DNA of 64,000 nt from Echinicola marina (lineage in GTDB: Bacteria > Bacteroidota > Bacteroidia > Cytophagales > Cyclobacteriaceae), in the NCBI RefSeq assembly GCF_020463795.1, contig NZ_CP080025.1, forward strand, positions 4,833,501 through 4,897,500, read 5' to 3'. A program made the translations under genes and the position numbers. Numbering within the stretch: the stretch's first letter is position 1; every line of letters starts with the position of its first letter. The notes beneath the pieces were generated by a model, which searched no databases, had not been told where the DNA came from, and saw nothing but the letters and a program-made list of their open reading frames with translations. Shown here piece by piece: positions 34,714 to 43,713 of this stretch.

Positions 34714-35475
34714 ATGTTATCGATAAAAAATTTACACGCATCAATTGAAGGTACTCCCATTCTTAAAGGAATCAATTTAGAAATCAAACCAGGAGAGGTA
34801 CATGCCATCATGGGCCCTAACGGATCTGGTAAATCTACTTTGGCTTCTGTTTTGGCGGGAAGAGAAGAATATGAGGTGACTGAAGGAGAAGTTACTTTCA
34901 ATGGCAAGGACCTGTTGGATCTAAGTCCAGAAGACAGGGCCAGAGAAGGTGTATTCTTGGCATTCCAGTACCCAGTGGAAATTCCGGGTGTGAGCACAAC
35001 TAATTTCCTTAGAACCGCTGTAAACCAAGTAAGGGAATACCGAGGCCAAGAACAACTCGATGCAGTTAAGTTTCTTTCTTTGATGAAGGAAAAAATGAAA
35101 TTGGTGGAGATCGACCAAAAGTTGATGAGCAGAGCGCTCAATGAAGGTTTCTCTGGTGGTGAAAAGAAAAGAAACGAAATTTTCCAAATGGCCATGCTTG
35201 AGCCTACCCTTTCTATCTTAGATGAAACGGATTCAGGTTTGGACATCGATGCATTGAGGATTGTTTCTAATGGTGTAAACCAACTGAAGTCACCAGACAA
35301 TGCTACCATCGTAGTGACGCACTACCAGCGTTTATTGGATTATATTGTTCCTGATTTTGTACACGTATTGTACAAGGGAAGAATAGTAAAATCCGGCTCC
35401 AAAGAATTGGCATTGGATCTAGAAGAAAAAGGATATGACTGGATCAAAGAAGATGTAGACGGAGCTTCTGTCTAA
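34714..35475 (+). CDS. sufC: Fe-S cluster assembly ATPase SufC
   Basis: 253 residues with the Walker A GPNGSGKST (about 36-44), the ABC signature FSGGEKKRNE, Walker B LSILDETDSG and the switch His in VVTHYQR. SufC is the ABC-type ATPase that drives shape changes in SufB and SufD during cluster assembly. The Asp-to-Glu pattern and the EKKRNE signature are typical of SufC rather than transporters. sufD follows 39 bases later. Confidence 0.98.
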   Translation: MLSIKNLHASIEGTPILKGINLEIKPGEVHAIMGPNGSGKSTLASVLAGREEYEVTEGEVTFNGKDLLDLSPEDRAREGVFLAFQYPVEIPGVSTTNFLRTAVNQVREYRGQEQLDAVKFLSLMKEKMKLVEIDQKLMSRALNEGFSGGEKKRNEIFQMAMLEPTLSILDETDSGLDIDALRIVSNGVNQLKSPDNATIVVTHYQRLLDYIVPDFVHVLYKGRIVKSGSKELALDLEEKGYDWIKEDVDGASV

Positions 35476-35514
35476 TCTCATTGTCCCATCGCCAAACCTC
35501 TTATTTCTTAATTG

Positions 35515-36804
35515 ATGACTACACTAACCAAAAATAAAATCACGGAATCTTTCCTGGAAGCTGCCCAATCAACTAAGGCTGAAAACTTGGTGGACTTACA
35601 GCAAAAAGGAATCGATTTCTTAAAGAATGAAGGACTTCCAGCTCAAAAAGCAGAGGAATATAAATTTACCCATTTAAGCAAAAAGCTGGAATCAAACATC
35701 TCCAACTTCGGAGCTGCTTCAAAAGCAAACTTAAATGCTGAGCAAGTAAAAGCTGAATTGATCGCGGACTTGGATGCCCATTTGTTGGTATTCAATAACG
35801 GGCAATTGGACCTAGAGCTTTCTTCATTTTCTGAAGAGAATTTTACCCTCAAGAGCTTTTCAGATCTAAGTTCTGAGGAGGTACAAAAAATTGGCACGAT
35901 TGCCAAGGTTGAAAAAGACCCTTTTGCAGCTTTGAACACTGCCTCTTTTGAGCAAGGCACTTATATTCATATTGCCAAAGGAAAAGTTGTTGAAAAGCCT
36001 TTCCAAGTACTTTACTTCAACCAGGCCAATGAAGGTCAGGTGATCAGCCCAAGAGTCTTTATTGATGCTGAGGCAAACACTGAGGCTACTTTTATTGAAA
36101 AGATCATCAGCCTGGATGAAGCTGCTTACTTCTTGAATTCTGTAACGGAAGTAAAAGTAAGTGACAATAGCCACTTGCACTACTATAAGATCCAAAATGA
36201 AAGCAAGGCTGCCATTGAAGTAAATAACTTTGTGACAGACATCCATAGAGATGCTACCTTCTCAGCTTTCACCCTTTCACTTCAGGGAGATATGATCAGG
36301 AACAACCTGAGCTTAAACTTGCTGGACAGTGGATGTGAAGGAAATATGTATGGACTTTATCTATTGGATGGCAATAGCCATGTAGATAACCATACCAATG
36401 TGGACCACACCATGCCACACTCGGATTCCAATGAGCTTTATAAAGGCATTCTTGGAGACAAATCTCGTGGAGTATTCAACGGTAAGATTTTTGTAAGGCA
36501 GGATGCTCAAAAAACCAATGCCTTCCAGCAAAACAACAATATCTTACTTTCAGATGATGCTATCATCAACACCAAACCACAGTTGGAAATCTGGGCTGAT
36601 GATGTAAAATGCTCACATGGCTGTACTACCGGCCAACTGGACGATGAAGCACTTTTCTACCTTCAGGCCAGAGGGATTGGAAAAGAAGAAGCCAGAGGCC
36701 TTTTGCTTTATGCCTTCGCTGGAGAAATTTTAGACCATATTAAAATCGAAGCTTTCAAGGAATATTGTATTTCTCTTGTTCAAGAACGATTAGGGAATTT
36801 ATAA
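35515..36804 (+). CDS. sufD: Fe-S cluster assembly protein SufD
   Basis: 429 residues from the ATG at 35515; a TTG one codon earlier is in frame but less likely. SufD is the SufB paralogue that pairs with it and helps with iron entry. The beta-helix core is recognised by DNHTNVDHTMPHSDSNELYK with the conserved His residues, KGILGDKSRGVFNGKIFVRQ and KCSHGCTTGQLDDEALFYLQ. The N-terminal helical part is more variable, as in other SufD proteins. The sufS start is 10 bases after its stop. Confidence 0.96.
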   Translation: MTTLTKNKITESFLEAAQSTKAENLVDLQQKGIDFLKNEGLPAQKAEEYKFTHLSKKLESNISNFGAASKANLNAEQVKAELIADLDAHLLVFNNGQLDLELSSFSEENFTLKSFSDLSSEEVQKIGTIAKVEKDPFAALNTASFEQGTYIHIAKGKVVEKPFQVLYFNQANEGQVISPRVFIDAEANTEATFIEKIISLDEAAYFLNSVTEVKVSDNSHLHYYKIQNESKAAIEVNNFVTDIHRDATFSAFTLSLQGDMIRNNLSLNLLDSGCEGNMYGLYLLDGNSHVDNHTNVDHTMPHSDSNELYKGILGDKSRGVFNGKIFVRQDAQKTNAFQQNNNILLSDDAIINTKPQLEIWADDVKCSHGCTTGQLDDEALFYLQARGIGKEEARGLLLYAFAGEILDHIKIEAFKEYCISLVQERLGNL

Positions 36805-36814
36805 AATACCTTTC

Positions 36815-38038
36815 ATGACTTTGGACATCCAAAATATCCGGGGGCAATTTCCGGTACTCGACCAAGAGGTCAATGGAAAGCCCCTTATTTATTTAGACAA
36901 TGCCGCCACTACCCAAAAACCAAAGGTGGTACTGGAGGCATTGTCTTCTTATTATACCCATGACAACTCCAATATCCATAGAGGAGCGCATACCTTAGCG
37001 GATAGGGCCACCAGGACCTATGAAAAAACCCGTGCAGCAGTACGCGCCTTCTTGAATGCAAAGGAAGAAGAGGAAATTATTTTTACCAAAGGTACCACTG
37101 AGGGCATTAACCTAGTGGCCTCAACATTTGGCAGAAAATTCATTAAAGAGGGAGATGAAATCATCATTTCCAACTTGGAACACCACTCCAATATAGTACC
37201 GTGGCAAATGCTCTGTGAGGAAAAAGGAGCAATTTTAAAAATCATCCCAATCAATGACAAAGGAGAAATCCTAATGGATGAGTTTTACAAACTGCTCACC
37301 GAAAAGACAAAACTGGTTTCTATAGTTCATGCCTCCAATGCTTTGGGGACGATCAACCCTATTGAGGAAATAATTTCTAAAGCCCATCAGGTTGGAGCCA
37401 AGGTACTGATAGACGGAGCTCAATCATCTGCCCACCTTGACATCGATGTACAGACCTTGGACTGTGATTTCTTTGTTATGTCTGCCCATAAGATTTATGG
37501 TCCTACGGGCTTGGGGGTATTATATGGCAAAAGGGAGATGCTGGAAGCCATGCCACCTTACCAAGGAGGTGGGGAAATGATCAAGGAGGTTACTTTTGAG
37601 AAAACTACCTATAACGAGATCCCTTTTAAATTTGAAGCAGGAACGCCTAATATTGCAGATGTGATAGCATTCCAAAAGGCCATTGAATTTGTCAATGAGC
37701 TTGGCAAAGCTAATATTAGAGCACACGAAGAAAGCCTACTTGCCTATGCTGCAGAAAAACTTGCAAGCATAAAAGGATTCATCCCCGTAGGCACTGCAAC
37801 AAAAAAAGTGAGTGTTTTATCCTTTTTAATTAATGGTATGCATCCCTTTGATGTAGGCATGATGCTGGATGCTTCAGGCATAGCCGTAAGGACAGGACAT
37901 CACTGCACACAGCCATTGATGAACCGATTTAATCTTGAGGGAACTGTTAGGGCTTCATTTTCTGTTTATAACACCAAAGAAGAGGTAGACAGACTGGTAG
38001 AAAGCGTAAGCAAAATCGCCAAACTAAAGAATAAATGA
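36815..38038 (+). CDS. sufS: Cysteine desulfurase SufS
   Basis: 407 residues of the class V aminotransferase fold. Lys226 in SAHKIYGPTG binds PLP, and Cys364 in RTGHHCTQPLM is the persulfide-carrying residue. The short loop around this Cys marks group II desulfurases (SufS) rather than IscS. It takes sulfur from cysteine and passes it to SufE. Its TGA overlaps the sufE ATG (ATGA), so the two are translated together. Confidence 0.97.
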   Translation: MTLDIQNIRGQFPVLDQEVNGKPLIYLDNAATTQKPKVVLEALSSYYTHDNSNIHRGAHTLADRATRTYEKTRAAVRAFLNAKEEEEIIFTKGTTEGINLVASTFGRKFIKEGDEIIISNLEHHSNIVPWQMLCEEKGAILKIIPINDKGEILMDEFYKLLTEKTKLVSIVHASNALGTINPIEEIISKAHQVGAKVLIDGAQSSAHLDIDVQTLDCDFFVMSAHKIYGPTGLGVLYGKREMLEAMPPYQGGGEMIKEVTFEKTTYNEIPFKFEAGTPNIADVIAFQKAIEFVNELGKANIRAHEESLLAYAAEKLASIKGFIPVGTATKKVSVLSFLINGMHPFDVGMMLDASGIAVRTGHHCTQPLMNRFNLEGTVRASFSVYNTKEEVDRLVESVSKIAKLKNK

Positions 38039-38466
38039 CTGATATAAAGCAAGTTCAGGAAGAAATAATAGACGAATTCACTATACTTGAGGGAGACAGG
38101 GAATCCACTATATTTTATATTATGGAATTGGGAAATAAATTGTCAAATTACCCAGAAGAGGCGAGATTGGATGAAAATCTAATCAAAGGCTGTCAATCAA
38201 AAGTATGGCTTACCACTGAGGAAAAAAGCGGAAAAGTAATTTTCAAGGCTGACTCCAATACAGATATCACGAAGGGCTTGATCAGTCTTTTGATTAGGGT
38301 CCTTTCGGAAAGAAGCCCAAAAGAAATTATCGATGCTGATCTGTATTTCATTGAAAAAATAGGCATGGGCAATATCCTTGGGTCACAAAGATCCAATGGC
38401 TTAGCGGCCATGATCAAGCAGATGAAACTTTATGCATTGGCATATCAATCAAAATTAAACGTTTAG
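38035..38466 (+). CDS. sufE: Sulfur acceptor protein SufE
   Basis: 143 residues. The motif LIKGCQSKVWL contains the sulfur-accepting Cys53, and the rest fits the SufE fold (DITKGLISLLIRVL). It receives persulfide sulfur from SufS and hands it to SufB. It overlaps sufS by 4 bases and sufT starts 4 bases later. Confidence 0.97.
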   Translation: MTDIKQVQEEIIDEFTILEGDRESTIFYIMELGNKLSNYPEEARLDENLIKGCQSKVWLTTEEKSGKVIFKADSNTDITKGLISLLIRVLSERSPKEIIDADLYFIEKIGMGNILGSQRSNGLAAMIKQMKLYALAYQSKLNV

Positions 38467-38470
38467 CTCT

Positions 38471-38815
38471 ATGGCTGAAGAAACTAAAACGGACCAAGAA
38501 AAGGTAAATGTTCCTGATTTAAGAGACAAGGTTGTACAAGCCATTAAATTGGTTTACGACCCAGAAATACCTGTGGATGTATACGAATTGGGATTGATCT
38601 ATGAAATCAGCGTATATCCTGTAAACAATGTCTATGTATTGATGACCTTAACCTCGCCAAATTGTCCTTCTGCAGAATCCATTCCTTCTGAAATCAAGGA
38701 CAGAATACAGCAGATCCAAGGCATCAACGATGTTGAGGTGGAACTGACCTTTGATCCACCCTACTCCCAAGACATGATGTCGGAAGCGGCCAAATTGGAG
38801 CTTGGCTTTTTATAA
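38471..38815 (+). CDS. sufT: SufT-like DUF59/MIP18 Fe-S maturation factor
   Basis: 114 residues. The motif DPEIPVDVYELGLIY (30-44) and TSPNCPSAESIP with the reactive Cys65 define the DUF59/MIP18 family. SufT proteins help deliver or maintain Fe-S clusters under high demand. The location directly after sufE supports this role. Confidence 0.93.
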   Translation: MAEETKTDQEKVNVPDLRDKVVQAIKLVYDPEIPVDVYELGLIYEISVYPVNNVYVLMTLTSPNCPSAESIPSEIKDRIQQIQGINDVEVELTFDPPYSQDMMSEAAKLELGFL

Positions 38816-38837
38816 GAATAATTTAAATACTTAATAT

Positions 38838-39257
38838 ATGTACCCAGAAGAATTAGTAGCACCTATGCGTGCTGAGTTAACTGAAGTAGGTTTTCAAGAA
38901 TTCAAAACTGCAGAAGACGTAGAAAATCACCTTAAGGACCACAAAGGCACAACATTCATTGTTGTTAATTCCGTGTGTGGATGTGCTGCAGGCGCCGCCA
39001 GACCTGGTGTGGTATATGCCCTGGACAAATCTACCGCCAAACCAAGTAACTTGGCTACCGTATTTGCTGGAAATGATACAGAAGCAGTTAATAAGGTGAG
39101 AGAAATGTGTCTGCCTTATCCTCCTTCTTCACCAGCTATGGCTTTGTTTAAAGACGGTGAATTGGTTCACTTTATAGAAAGACACCATATTGAAGGGAGA
39201 AATGCCCAAATTATAGGTGAGCACCTTGTTGAAGTATTTGAGCACTTTTGCAAATAA
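38838..39257 (+). CDS. Bacilliredoxin (BrxA/BrxB, DUF1094) family protein
   Basis: 139 residues. The CGC motif in NSVCGCAAGAARPG (Cys47 and Cys49) and the partner pattern PPSSPAMALFKDGELVHF define the YphP/YqiW bacilliredoxin family. In Firmicutes these remove bacillithiol from oxidised proteins. As the last gene of the suf operon, 22 bases after sufT, it may protect or reduce thiols of the Suf proteins. Whether this organism makes bacillithiol cannot be seen here. Confidence 0.92.
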   Translation: MYPEELVAPMRAELTEVGFQEFKTAEDVENHLKDHKGTTFIVVNSVCGCAAGAARPGVVYALDKSTAKPSNLATVFAGNDTEAVNKVREMCLPYPPSSPAMALFKDGELVHFIERHHIEGRNAQIIGEHLVEVFEHFCK

Positions 39258-39260
39258 TTA

Positions 39261-39290
39261 AATAGTCCGCCGAAGCGGACTATTTTTATT
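39261..39290 (+). terminator. Terminator of the suf operon
   Basis: ATAGTCCGC (39262-39270) and GCGGACTAT (39275-39283) form a perfect 9-bp stem with a CGAA tetraloop, then TTTTTATT. Confidence 0.93.
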
Positions 39291-39383
39291 TCAATTAATT
39301 TCAAATCCCTATAACTGGGATTTTATTTTAACATTTGTTTTTTTTTCAACTGAAACATTCGGATTTATTCTGGAGTTTAATTT

Positions 39384-39410
39384 TATATTGCGCAAAATCA
39401 GCGCAATATA
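39384..39410. promoter_or_regulatory. 10-base inverted repeat upstream of gltA
   Basis: TATATTGCGC and GCGCAATATA are perfect complements separated by seven bases. It lies 154 bases before the gltA ATG. This could be the operator of a dimeric regulator; no T-run follows, so it is not a normal terminator. Confidence 0.5.
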
Positions 39411-39563
39411 AACACGTAGTAAATAATTAAGTAATTATACTTAATTATAAATAATGTAAATAATACCGTTCATTATGATAATAAGCCTTGTTTTTATTAA
39501 CTTAAGGCCGCCAAAAGCGATTTGTCATAAGAACAAAACCATAAATAGATAAACGTAAAATTT

Positions 39564-40850
39564 ATGTCTGAAATAGCTAAGTTATCCTTCGACGGTAAAG
39601 AGTATGAATTACCCGTTACAGAAGGTACTGAAAATGAAAAGGCAATAGAGATTGCCAAGTTAAGGGGCCAGTCAGGATTGATCACCCTAGATCCTGGTTT
39701 CAAAAATACAGGATCTACCAAAAGTGCCATCACCTTCTTGGACGGAGAAAAAGGTATCTTAAGGTACAGAGGTTATAATATTGAAGATTTGGCCGAAAAC
39801 TCCAACTTTTTAGAAGTTTCTTATCTTTTAATTTACGGCGAGCTACCGACACAGACTGAATACGAACAATTCTCAAAAGAAATCACTACCCACACCTTAG
39901 TACATGAGGATATCAAGAAGATGCTGGATGGCTTTCCATCTGTAGCTCACCCTATGGGGGTTTTATCATCTTTGATCTGCTCATTGACAGCCTTCTACCC
40001 TACTTCATTGGATCCGAACAGAACCAAAGAAGAAATCAATTTAAGCATCATCCGTTTGATGGCAAAAATGCCAACTTTCGCGGCATGGTCTTATAAAAAC
40101 AAAATGGGACACCCAGTAAATTACCCAGATAATAGCCTGGATTACTGTGCGAACTTTATGAAAATGATGTTTTCGCTCCCATCTGAAAAGTTTGAGGTAG
40201 ATCCTGTCATCGCCAACGCATTGGACAAACTACTTATTCTACATGCTGACCACGAGCAAAACTGTTCTACTTCAACTGTAAGAATTGTTGGATCTTCTCA
40301 AGCAAGTATCTACGCTTCAATCTCTGCAGGTATCAACGCCCTTTGGGGACCACTACATGGTGGAGCTAACCAATCAGTGATTGAAATGTTAGAAGCTATC
40401 AAGGCTGATGGTGGTGATTCTAAGAAATACTTGGAAAAAGCTAAAGACAAGAATGATCCATTCAGGTTGATGGGCTTTGGACATAGGGTTTATAAGAACT
40501 TCGACCCAAGAGCAAAAATCATCAAAAAAGCTGCTGATGATGTATTGTCTAAACTAGGAGTTAATGATCCTGTACTAGAAATTGCCAAAGAACTAGAAGC
40601 TGCTGCACTTAAAGACCAATACTTTGTAGACAGAAAGCTTTATCCAAATGTAGATTTCTATTCTGGTATCATCTATAGAGCCTTAGGCATCCCTACTGAT
40701 ATGTTTACAGTAATGTTTGCACTAGGTAGACTTCCAGGTTGGATAGCACAATGGAAAGAAATGAGAGAAAATGGCGAGCCAATCGGAAGACCAAGACAGG
40801 TTTACACCGGAGCCAATGAAAGACCTTATGTGTCTATGAATGACAGATAA
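39564..40850 (+). CDS. gltA: Citrate synthase
   Basis: 428 residues, matching the hexameric type II citrate synthases of Gram-negative bacteria. Catalytic His265 in GPLHGGAN, His307 in GFGHRVYK and Asp364 in NVDFYSG are all present. It condenses oxaloacetate and acetyl-CoA into citrate at the entry to the TCA cycle. It is monocistronic, with a 27-base inverted repeat element upstream and a terminator after it. Confidence 0.98.
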   Translation: MSEIAKLSFDGKEYELPVTEGTENEKAIEIAKLRGQSGLITLDPGFKNTGSTKSAITFLDGEKGILRYRGYNIEDLAENSNFLEVSYLLIYGELPTQTEYEQFSKEITTHTLVHEDIKKMLDGFPSVAHPMGVLSSLICSLTAFYPTSLDPNRTKEEINLSIIRLMAKMPTFAAWSYKNKMGHPVNYPDNSLDYCANFMKMMFSLPSEKFEVDPVIANALDKLLILHADHEQNCSTSTVRIVGSSQASIYASISAGINALWGPLHGGANQSVIEMLEAIKADGGDSKKYLEKAKDKNDPFRLMGFGHRVYKNFDPRAKIIKKAADDVLSKLGVNDPVLEIAKELEAAALKDQYFVDRKLYPNVDFYSGIIYRALGIPTDMFTVMFALGRLPGWIAQWKEMRENGEPIGRPRQVYTGANERPYVSMNDR

Positions 40851-40878
40851 TAATATTTGATCATACTTATTGTTGAGG

Positions 40879-40912
40879 AAAGCGGAATACGAAAGTGTTC
40901 CGCTTTTCTTTT
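40879..40912 (+). terminator. Terminator of gltA
   Basis: AAGCGGAATAC and GTGTTCCGCTT pair around GAAA with one mismatch, followed by TTCTTTT. Confidence 0.88.
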
Positions 40913-41032
40913 GTCAAAACATATTGATTAAAATTTATTCAAAATTTAACCCAATATTAGGCCTCCACACCAAATATATCTTTAGTAAAAGGGGATTATT
41001 TTTAGATTTATTTTACAAATATTCATAATATA

Positions 41033-41064
41033 TTTGCTTTATCGAAATATTCCTCCTACTTTTG
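41033..41064 (+). promoter_or_regulatory. Consensus Bacteroidota promoter of the DEAD-box helicase
   Basis: TTTG (41033-41036) is followed after 20 bases by TACTTTTG (41057-41064), a full match to the -33/-7 pattern. Transcription should begin near 41071. Confidence 0.8.
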
Positions 41065-41070
41065 CAGCTC

Positions 41071-41165
41071 AATTAATCAGAACTTTTCTGAGTCGTGAGT
41101 TTCCTTACTCGGTCGCTTTTGGGATGTATTAAAGGAAATCAGGGCACAGGAGTAAGGTAAATTTC
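41071..41165 (+). promoter_or_regulatory. Structured 5' leader of the DEAD-box helicase
   Basis: About 95 bases between the predicted start of transcription and the ATG, long for this genome. CCTTACTC (41103-41110) is perfectly complementary to GAGTAAGG (41150-41157), the purine-rich sequence 9 bases before the ATG. The pairing could hide the ribosome-binding region in some conditions, such as at certain temperatures. Confidence 0.45.
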
Positions 41166-42884
41166 ATGGAAAACGAATTATTATTTTCGAACCTGGGAAT
41201 TTCAGCAGAAATTCTTCAGGCAGTGGAAGATATGGGCTATACCCAACCTTCCGAAATTCAAGCTCAATCAATTCCACTTATGCTGGAAGGTCGTGATGTA
41301 ATCGGCCAAGCACAGACAGGTACCGGTAAGACTGCCTCATTTGGTATTCCTATCGTAGATATGATTGATGCATCAAGCAATAAGCCACAAGCATTGATCC
41401 TATGCCCTACCAGAGAACTAGCCGTTCAGGTAGAAGGAGAAATCAGCAAACTTGCCAAACACAAAAAAGGAATTTATAGCACTGCTATCTATGGTGGAGA
41501 GTCCATTGATCGTCAGATCAGAACCTTGAAAAAAGGTGTACAAATCATCGTGGGTACTCCAGGTAGAGTGATGGACCATATGAAACGTGGTAATATCAAA
41601 CTGGAAACAGTAAAAACCATCGTTTTGGATGAGGCGGATGAAATGCTTGACATGGGCTTTAGAGAAGATATCGAAATGGTATTGAGTCAAATGCCTGAAG
41701 ATCGTCAGACTATCTTCTTCTCAGCGACTATGGCCAAGCCAATTATGGACTTGACCAAAAAATTCCAAACCAATCCTGAAATCGTTAAGATCCTTAAAAA
41801 GGAACTTACTGTAGAAAATATTTCTCAGGTATACTACGAGGTTAAACCTAACCTTAAAATGGAATTGATCACTAGATTGATCAATATCCACCAGTTTAAC
41901 TTAGGTGTAGTATTCTGTAACACCAAAAGGGTAACTGACGAAGTAACTGAAGGCTTGATCGCTAATGGCATTATGGCTGAGGCACTTCACGGTGACCTTT
42001 CCCAAGCTCAAAGGGACAAAGTAATGAACAAGTTCCGTAAGGGACATTGCTCAGTGCTTGTAGCTACTGATGTTGCTGCCAGAGGTATTGATGTAGACAA
42101 TGTGGAAGTTGTTTTCAACTATGACCTTCCATTGGACGAAGAATATTACGTACACAGAATCGGTAGAACTGGTAGAGCAGGTCGTTCTGGAATGGCCATT
42201 TCTTTCATCACAGGAAGGAAAGACATTTTCAGATTGAAAGATCTTGAAAGATATATCAAAACAAGTCTGACCAAAATGACTCCTCCTTCTGTATCTGAAA
42301 TGATCGATCAGAAAAAGGATCAATTGGTAAAAGAGGTGTCTGAAGCCATTTCTAAGGAAGAGGACAATCAAGTCTTTGAAGCTACTTTAGGTCAATTATT
42401 AGCTGAAGGTCTTACCATGGATGAAATTGCACTTGCATTAGTGAAATTGAAGTTCGGTAAGTCAATTGAAGAGCTTTCTGACATGAACTTCGATCTAAAC
42501 CTAAGCAGAGATCGAGAAAGAGGCGAAAGAGGAAGAGGAAGGGATCGTTTTGACAAAGGCGGAAGAAGAGGCGGAAGAGACCGTTTTGAGCGTTCTGAAA
42601 GAGGTGCTAGAAGAGGCGGTACTCGTGAAAAAGGAAAAAGAGAAGCCAATATGTCAAGACTTTTCCTAAACCTAGGCAAGAAAGACAGGATCAGACCAAA
42701 TGATATCGTTGGTGCTATCGCCGGAGAAACTGGTATACCAGGTAGACAAATCGGAGGGATCGATATCTTTGATAGCTTCTCATTCGTAGATGTTCCTTCT
42801 AAGGATGCTGCTCACGTAATCAACGTAATGAAGAGCAACACCATCAAAGGAAAGCCTGTAAACATGGAACTTTCAAAAGGTTAA
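41166..42884 (+). CDS. DEAD-box ATP-dependent RNA helicase with DbpA-type RNA-binding domain
   Basis: 572 residues. All helicase motifs are present: Q motif around GYTQPSEIQAQSIP, AQTGTGKT (49-56), PTRELAVQ, DEAD (155-158), SAT (186-188), and HRIGRTGRAG in the second RecA domain. From about 445 there is an Arg/Gly-rich linker with repeated RGGR and ERG, then a DbpA/CsdA-like RNA-binding domain (MSRLFLNLGKKDRIRPNDIV). It unwinds RNA in ribosome assembly or decay, and such genes are often cold-induced. The leader before it (41071-41165) may provide that control. Confidence 0.95.
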   Translation: MENELLFSNLGISAEILQAVEDMGYTQPSEIQAQSIPLMLEGRDVIGQAQTGTGKTASFGIPIVDMIDASSNKPQALILCPTRELAVQVEGEISKLAKHKKGIYSTAIYGGESIDRQIRTLKKGVQIIVGTPGRVMDHMKRGNIKLETVKTIVLDEADEMLDMGFREDIEMVLSQMPEDRQTIFFSATMAKPIMDLTKKFQTNPEIVKILKKELTVENISQVYYEVKPNLKMELITRLINIHQFNLGVVFCNTKRVTDEVTEGLIANGIMAEALHGDLSQAQRDKVMNKFRKGHCSVLVATDVAARGIDVDNVEVVFNYDLPLDEEYYVHRIGRTGRAGRSGMAISFITGRKDIFRLKDLERYIKTSLTKMTPPSVSEMIDQKKDQLVKEVSEAISKEEDNQVFEATLGQLLAEGLTMDEIALALVKLKFGKSIEELSDMNFDLNLSRDRERGERGRGRDRFDKGGRRGGRDRFERSERGARRGGTREKGKREANMSRLFLNLGKKDRIRPNDIVGAIAGETGIPGRQIGGIDIFDSFSFVDVPSKDAAHVINVMKSNTIKGKPVNMELSKG

Positions 42885-42912
42885 GTAATTATATAAAGGT
42901 TAATTAAGGTTT

Positions 42913-42946
42913 AAAAAAGCACAGATCGTATGATTTGTGCTTTTTT
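42913..42946 (+). terminator. Terminator of the DEAD-box helicase
   Basis: AAAAAAGCACA (42913-42923) pairs with TGTGCTTTTTT (42936-42946), extended inwards by GATC/GAT-like bases, with a T-run at the end. The A-run on the left makes it work on both strands. Confidence 0.9.
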
Positions 42947-43005
42947 GGTTATTGTCCATATAAAATCCACCCAAGTTTCTATTTTTGCATATAAAGAGCC
43001 GAAGC

Positions 43006-43713
43006 ATGCAGTTATTTTTCCAAAAGGATATTCAGCCAGATAGCCCCATTATTTTAGCACCCGAAGAATCAAAACACCTGACCAAGGTATTGAGAAAATC
43101 TGTCGGTGATGAAATACACATCACAGATGGTCTGGGCAATTTATATACTTGTAAAATCACCGAAATCAGCCCCAAGAAAACAAGCCTAAGCATTATTGAA
43201 AAGGAGTGCACTCCCCTTTCCCCATATCATATTCATTTGGCCATTGCTCCAACCAAAAATGCAGATCGCATTGAATGGATGCTTGAAAAGATAACTGAAA
43301 TTGGCTTCCATGAGCTCAGCCTTTTGAAGACTGCCCATTCTGAAAGAAGTTTCCTTAAAGCTGATAGACTGGAGAAAAAAATGATCTCTGCCTGTAAGCA
43401 AAGCCTTAACACCAGATTACCTATAATCAACCCCCTAAGGACTTATTCTGAATTTATAAAAGCAACACAAAATTTTGATGGTCAAAAATTCATCGCCTAT
43501 GTAGATGAAAATAACCAAAACCATTTATTCAATTTAGCAGAACGCAAGCGGTCTTATATAGTTCTCATAGGTCCTGAAGGAGACTTCTCTGAGGAAGAAA
43601 TTAATCAGGCCTTTGAAAACCACTTCCAAGCTTGTAGCCTCGGGCATAGTAGATTGAGAACAGAAACAGCTGGATTAGCAGCCGTTCATAGCTTAAGTCT
43701 AAAGAATTTTTAA
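43006..43713 (+). CDS. rsmE: 16S rRNA (uracil-1498-N3)-methyltransferase
   Basis: 235 residues from the ATG at 43006; an in-frame TTG at 42985 lies within the promoter-like TATTTTTG (42980-42987) and is rejected. The N-terminal PUA-like domain (HLTKVLRKSVGDEIHITDG) and the SPOUT domain with its SAM knot (LIGPEGDFSEEE, LGHSRLRTETAGLAAVHSL) are typical of RsmE. It methylates U1498 in the ribosomal decoding centre. The stop and the next ATG overlap by one base (TAATG), so the Crp-type gene is translationally coupled. Confidence 0.95.
   Translation: MQLFFQKDIQPDSPIILAPEESKHLTKVLRKSVGDEIHITDGLGNLYTCKITEISPKKTSLSIIEKECTPLSPYHIHLAIAPTKNADRIEWMLEKITEIGFHELSLLKTAHSERSFLKADRLEKKMISACKQSLNTRLPIINPLRTYSEFIKATQNFDGQKFIAYVDENNQNHLFNLAERKRSYIVLIGPEGDFSEEEINQAFENHFQACSLGHSRLRTETAGLAAVHSLSLKNF

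Noticed and set aside
34707-35309. 200-codon open frame on the minus strand opposite sufC
   Set aside because: It is antisense to a clearly conserved gene, its translation is Ser/Leu-rich with no family likeness, and the frame follows from sufC codon usage.
42980-42987. TATTTTTG as the promoter of rsmE
   Set aside because: The -7 match is exact but the nearest TTG upstream is 25 bases away, outside the 19-21 range; left out of the feature list.
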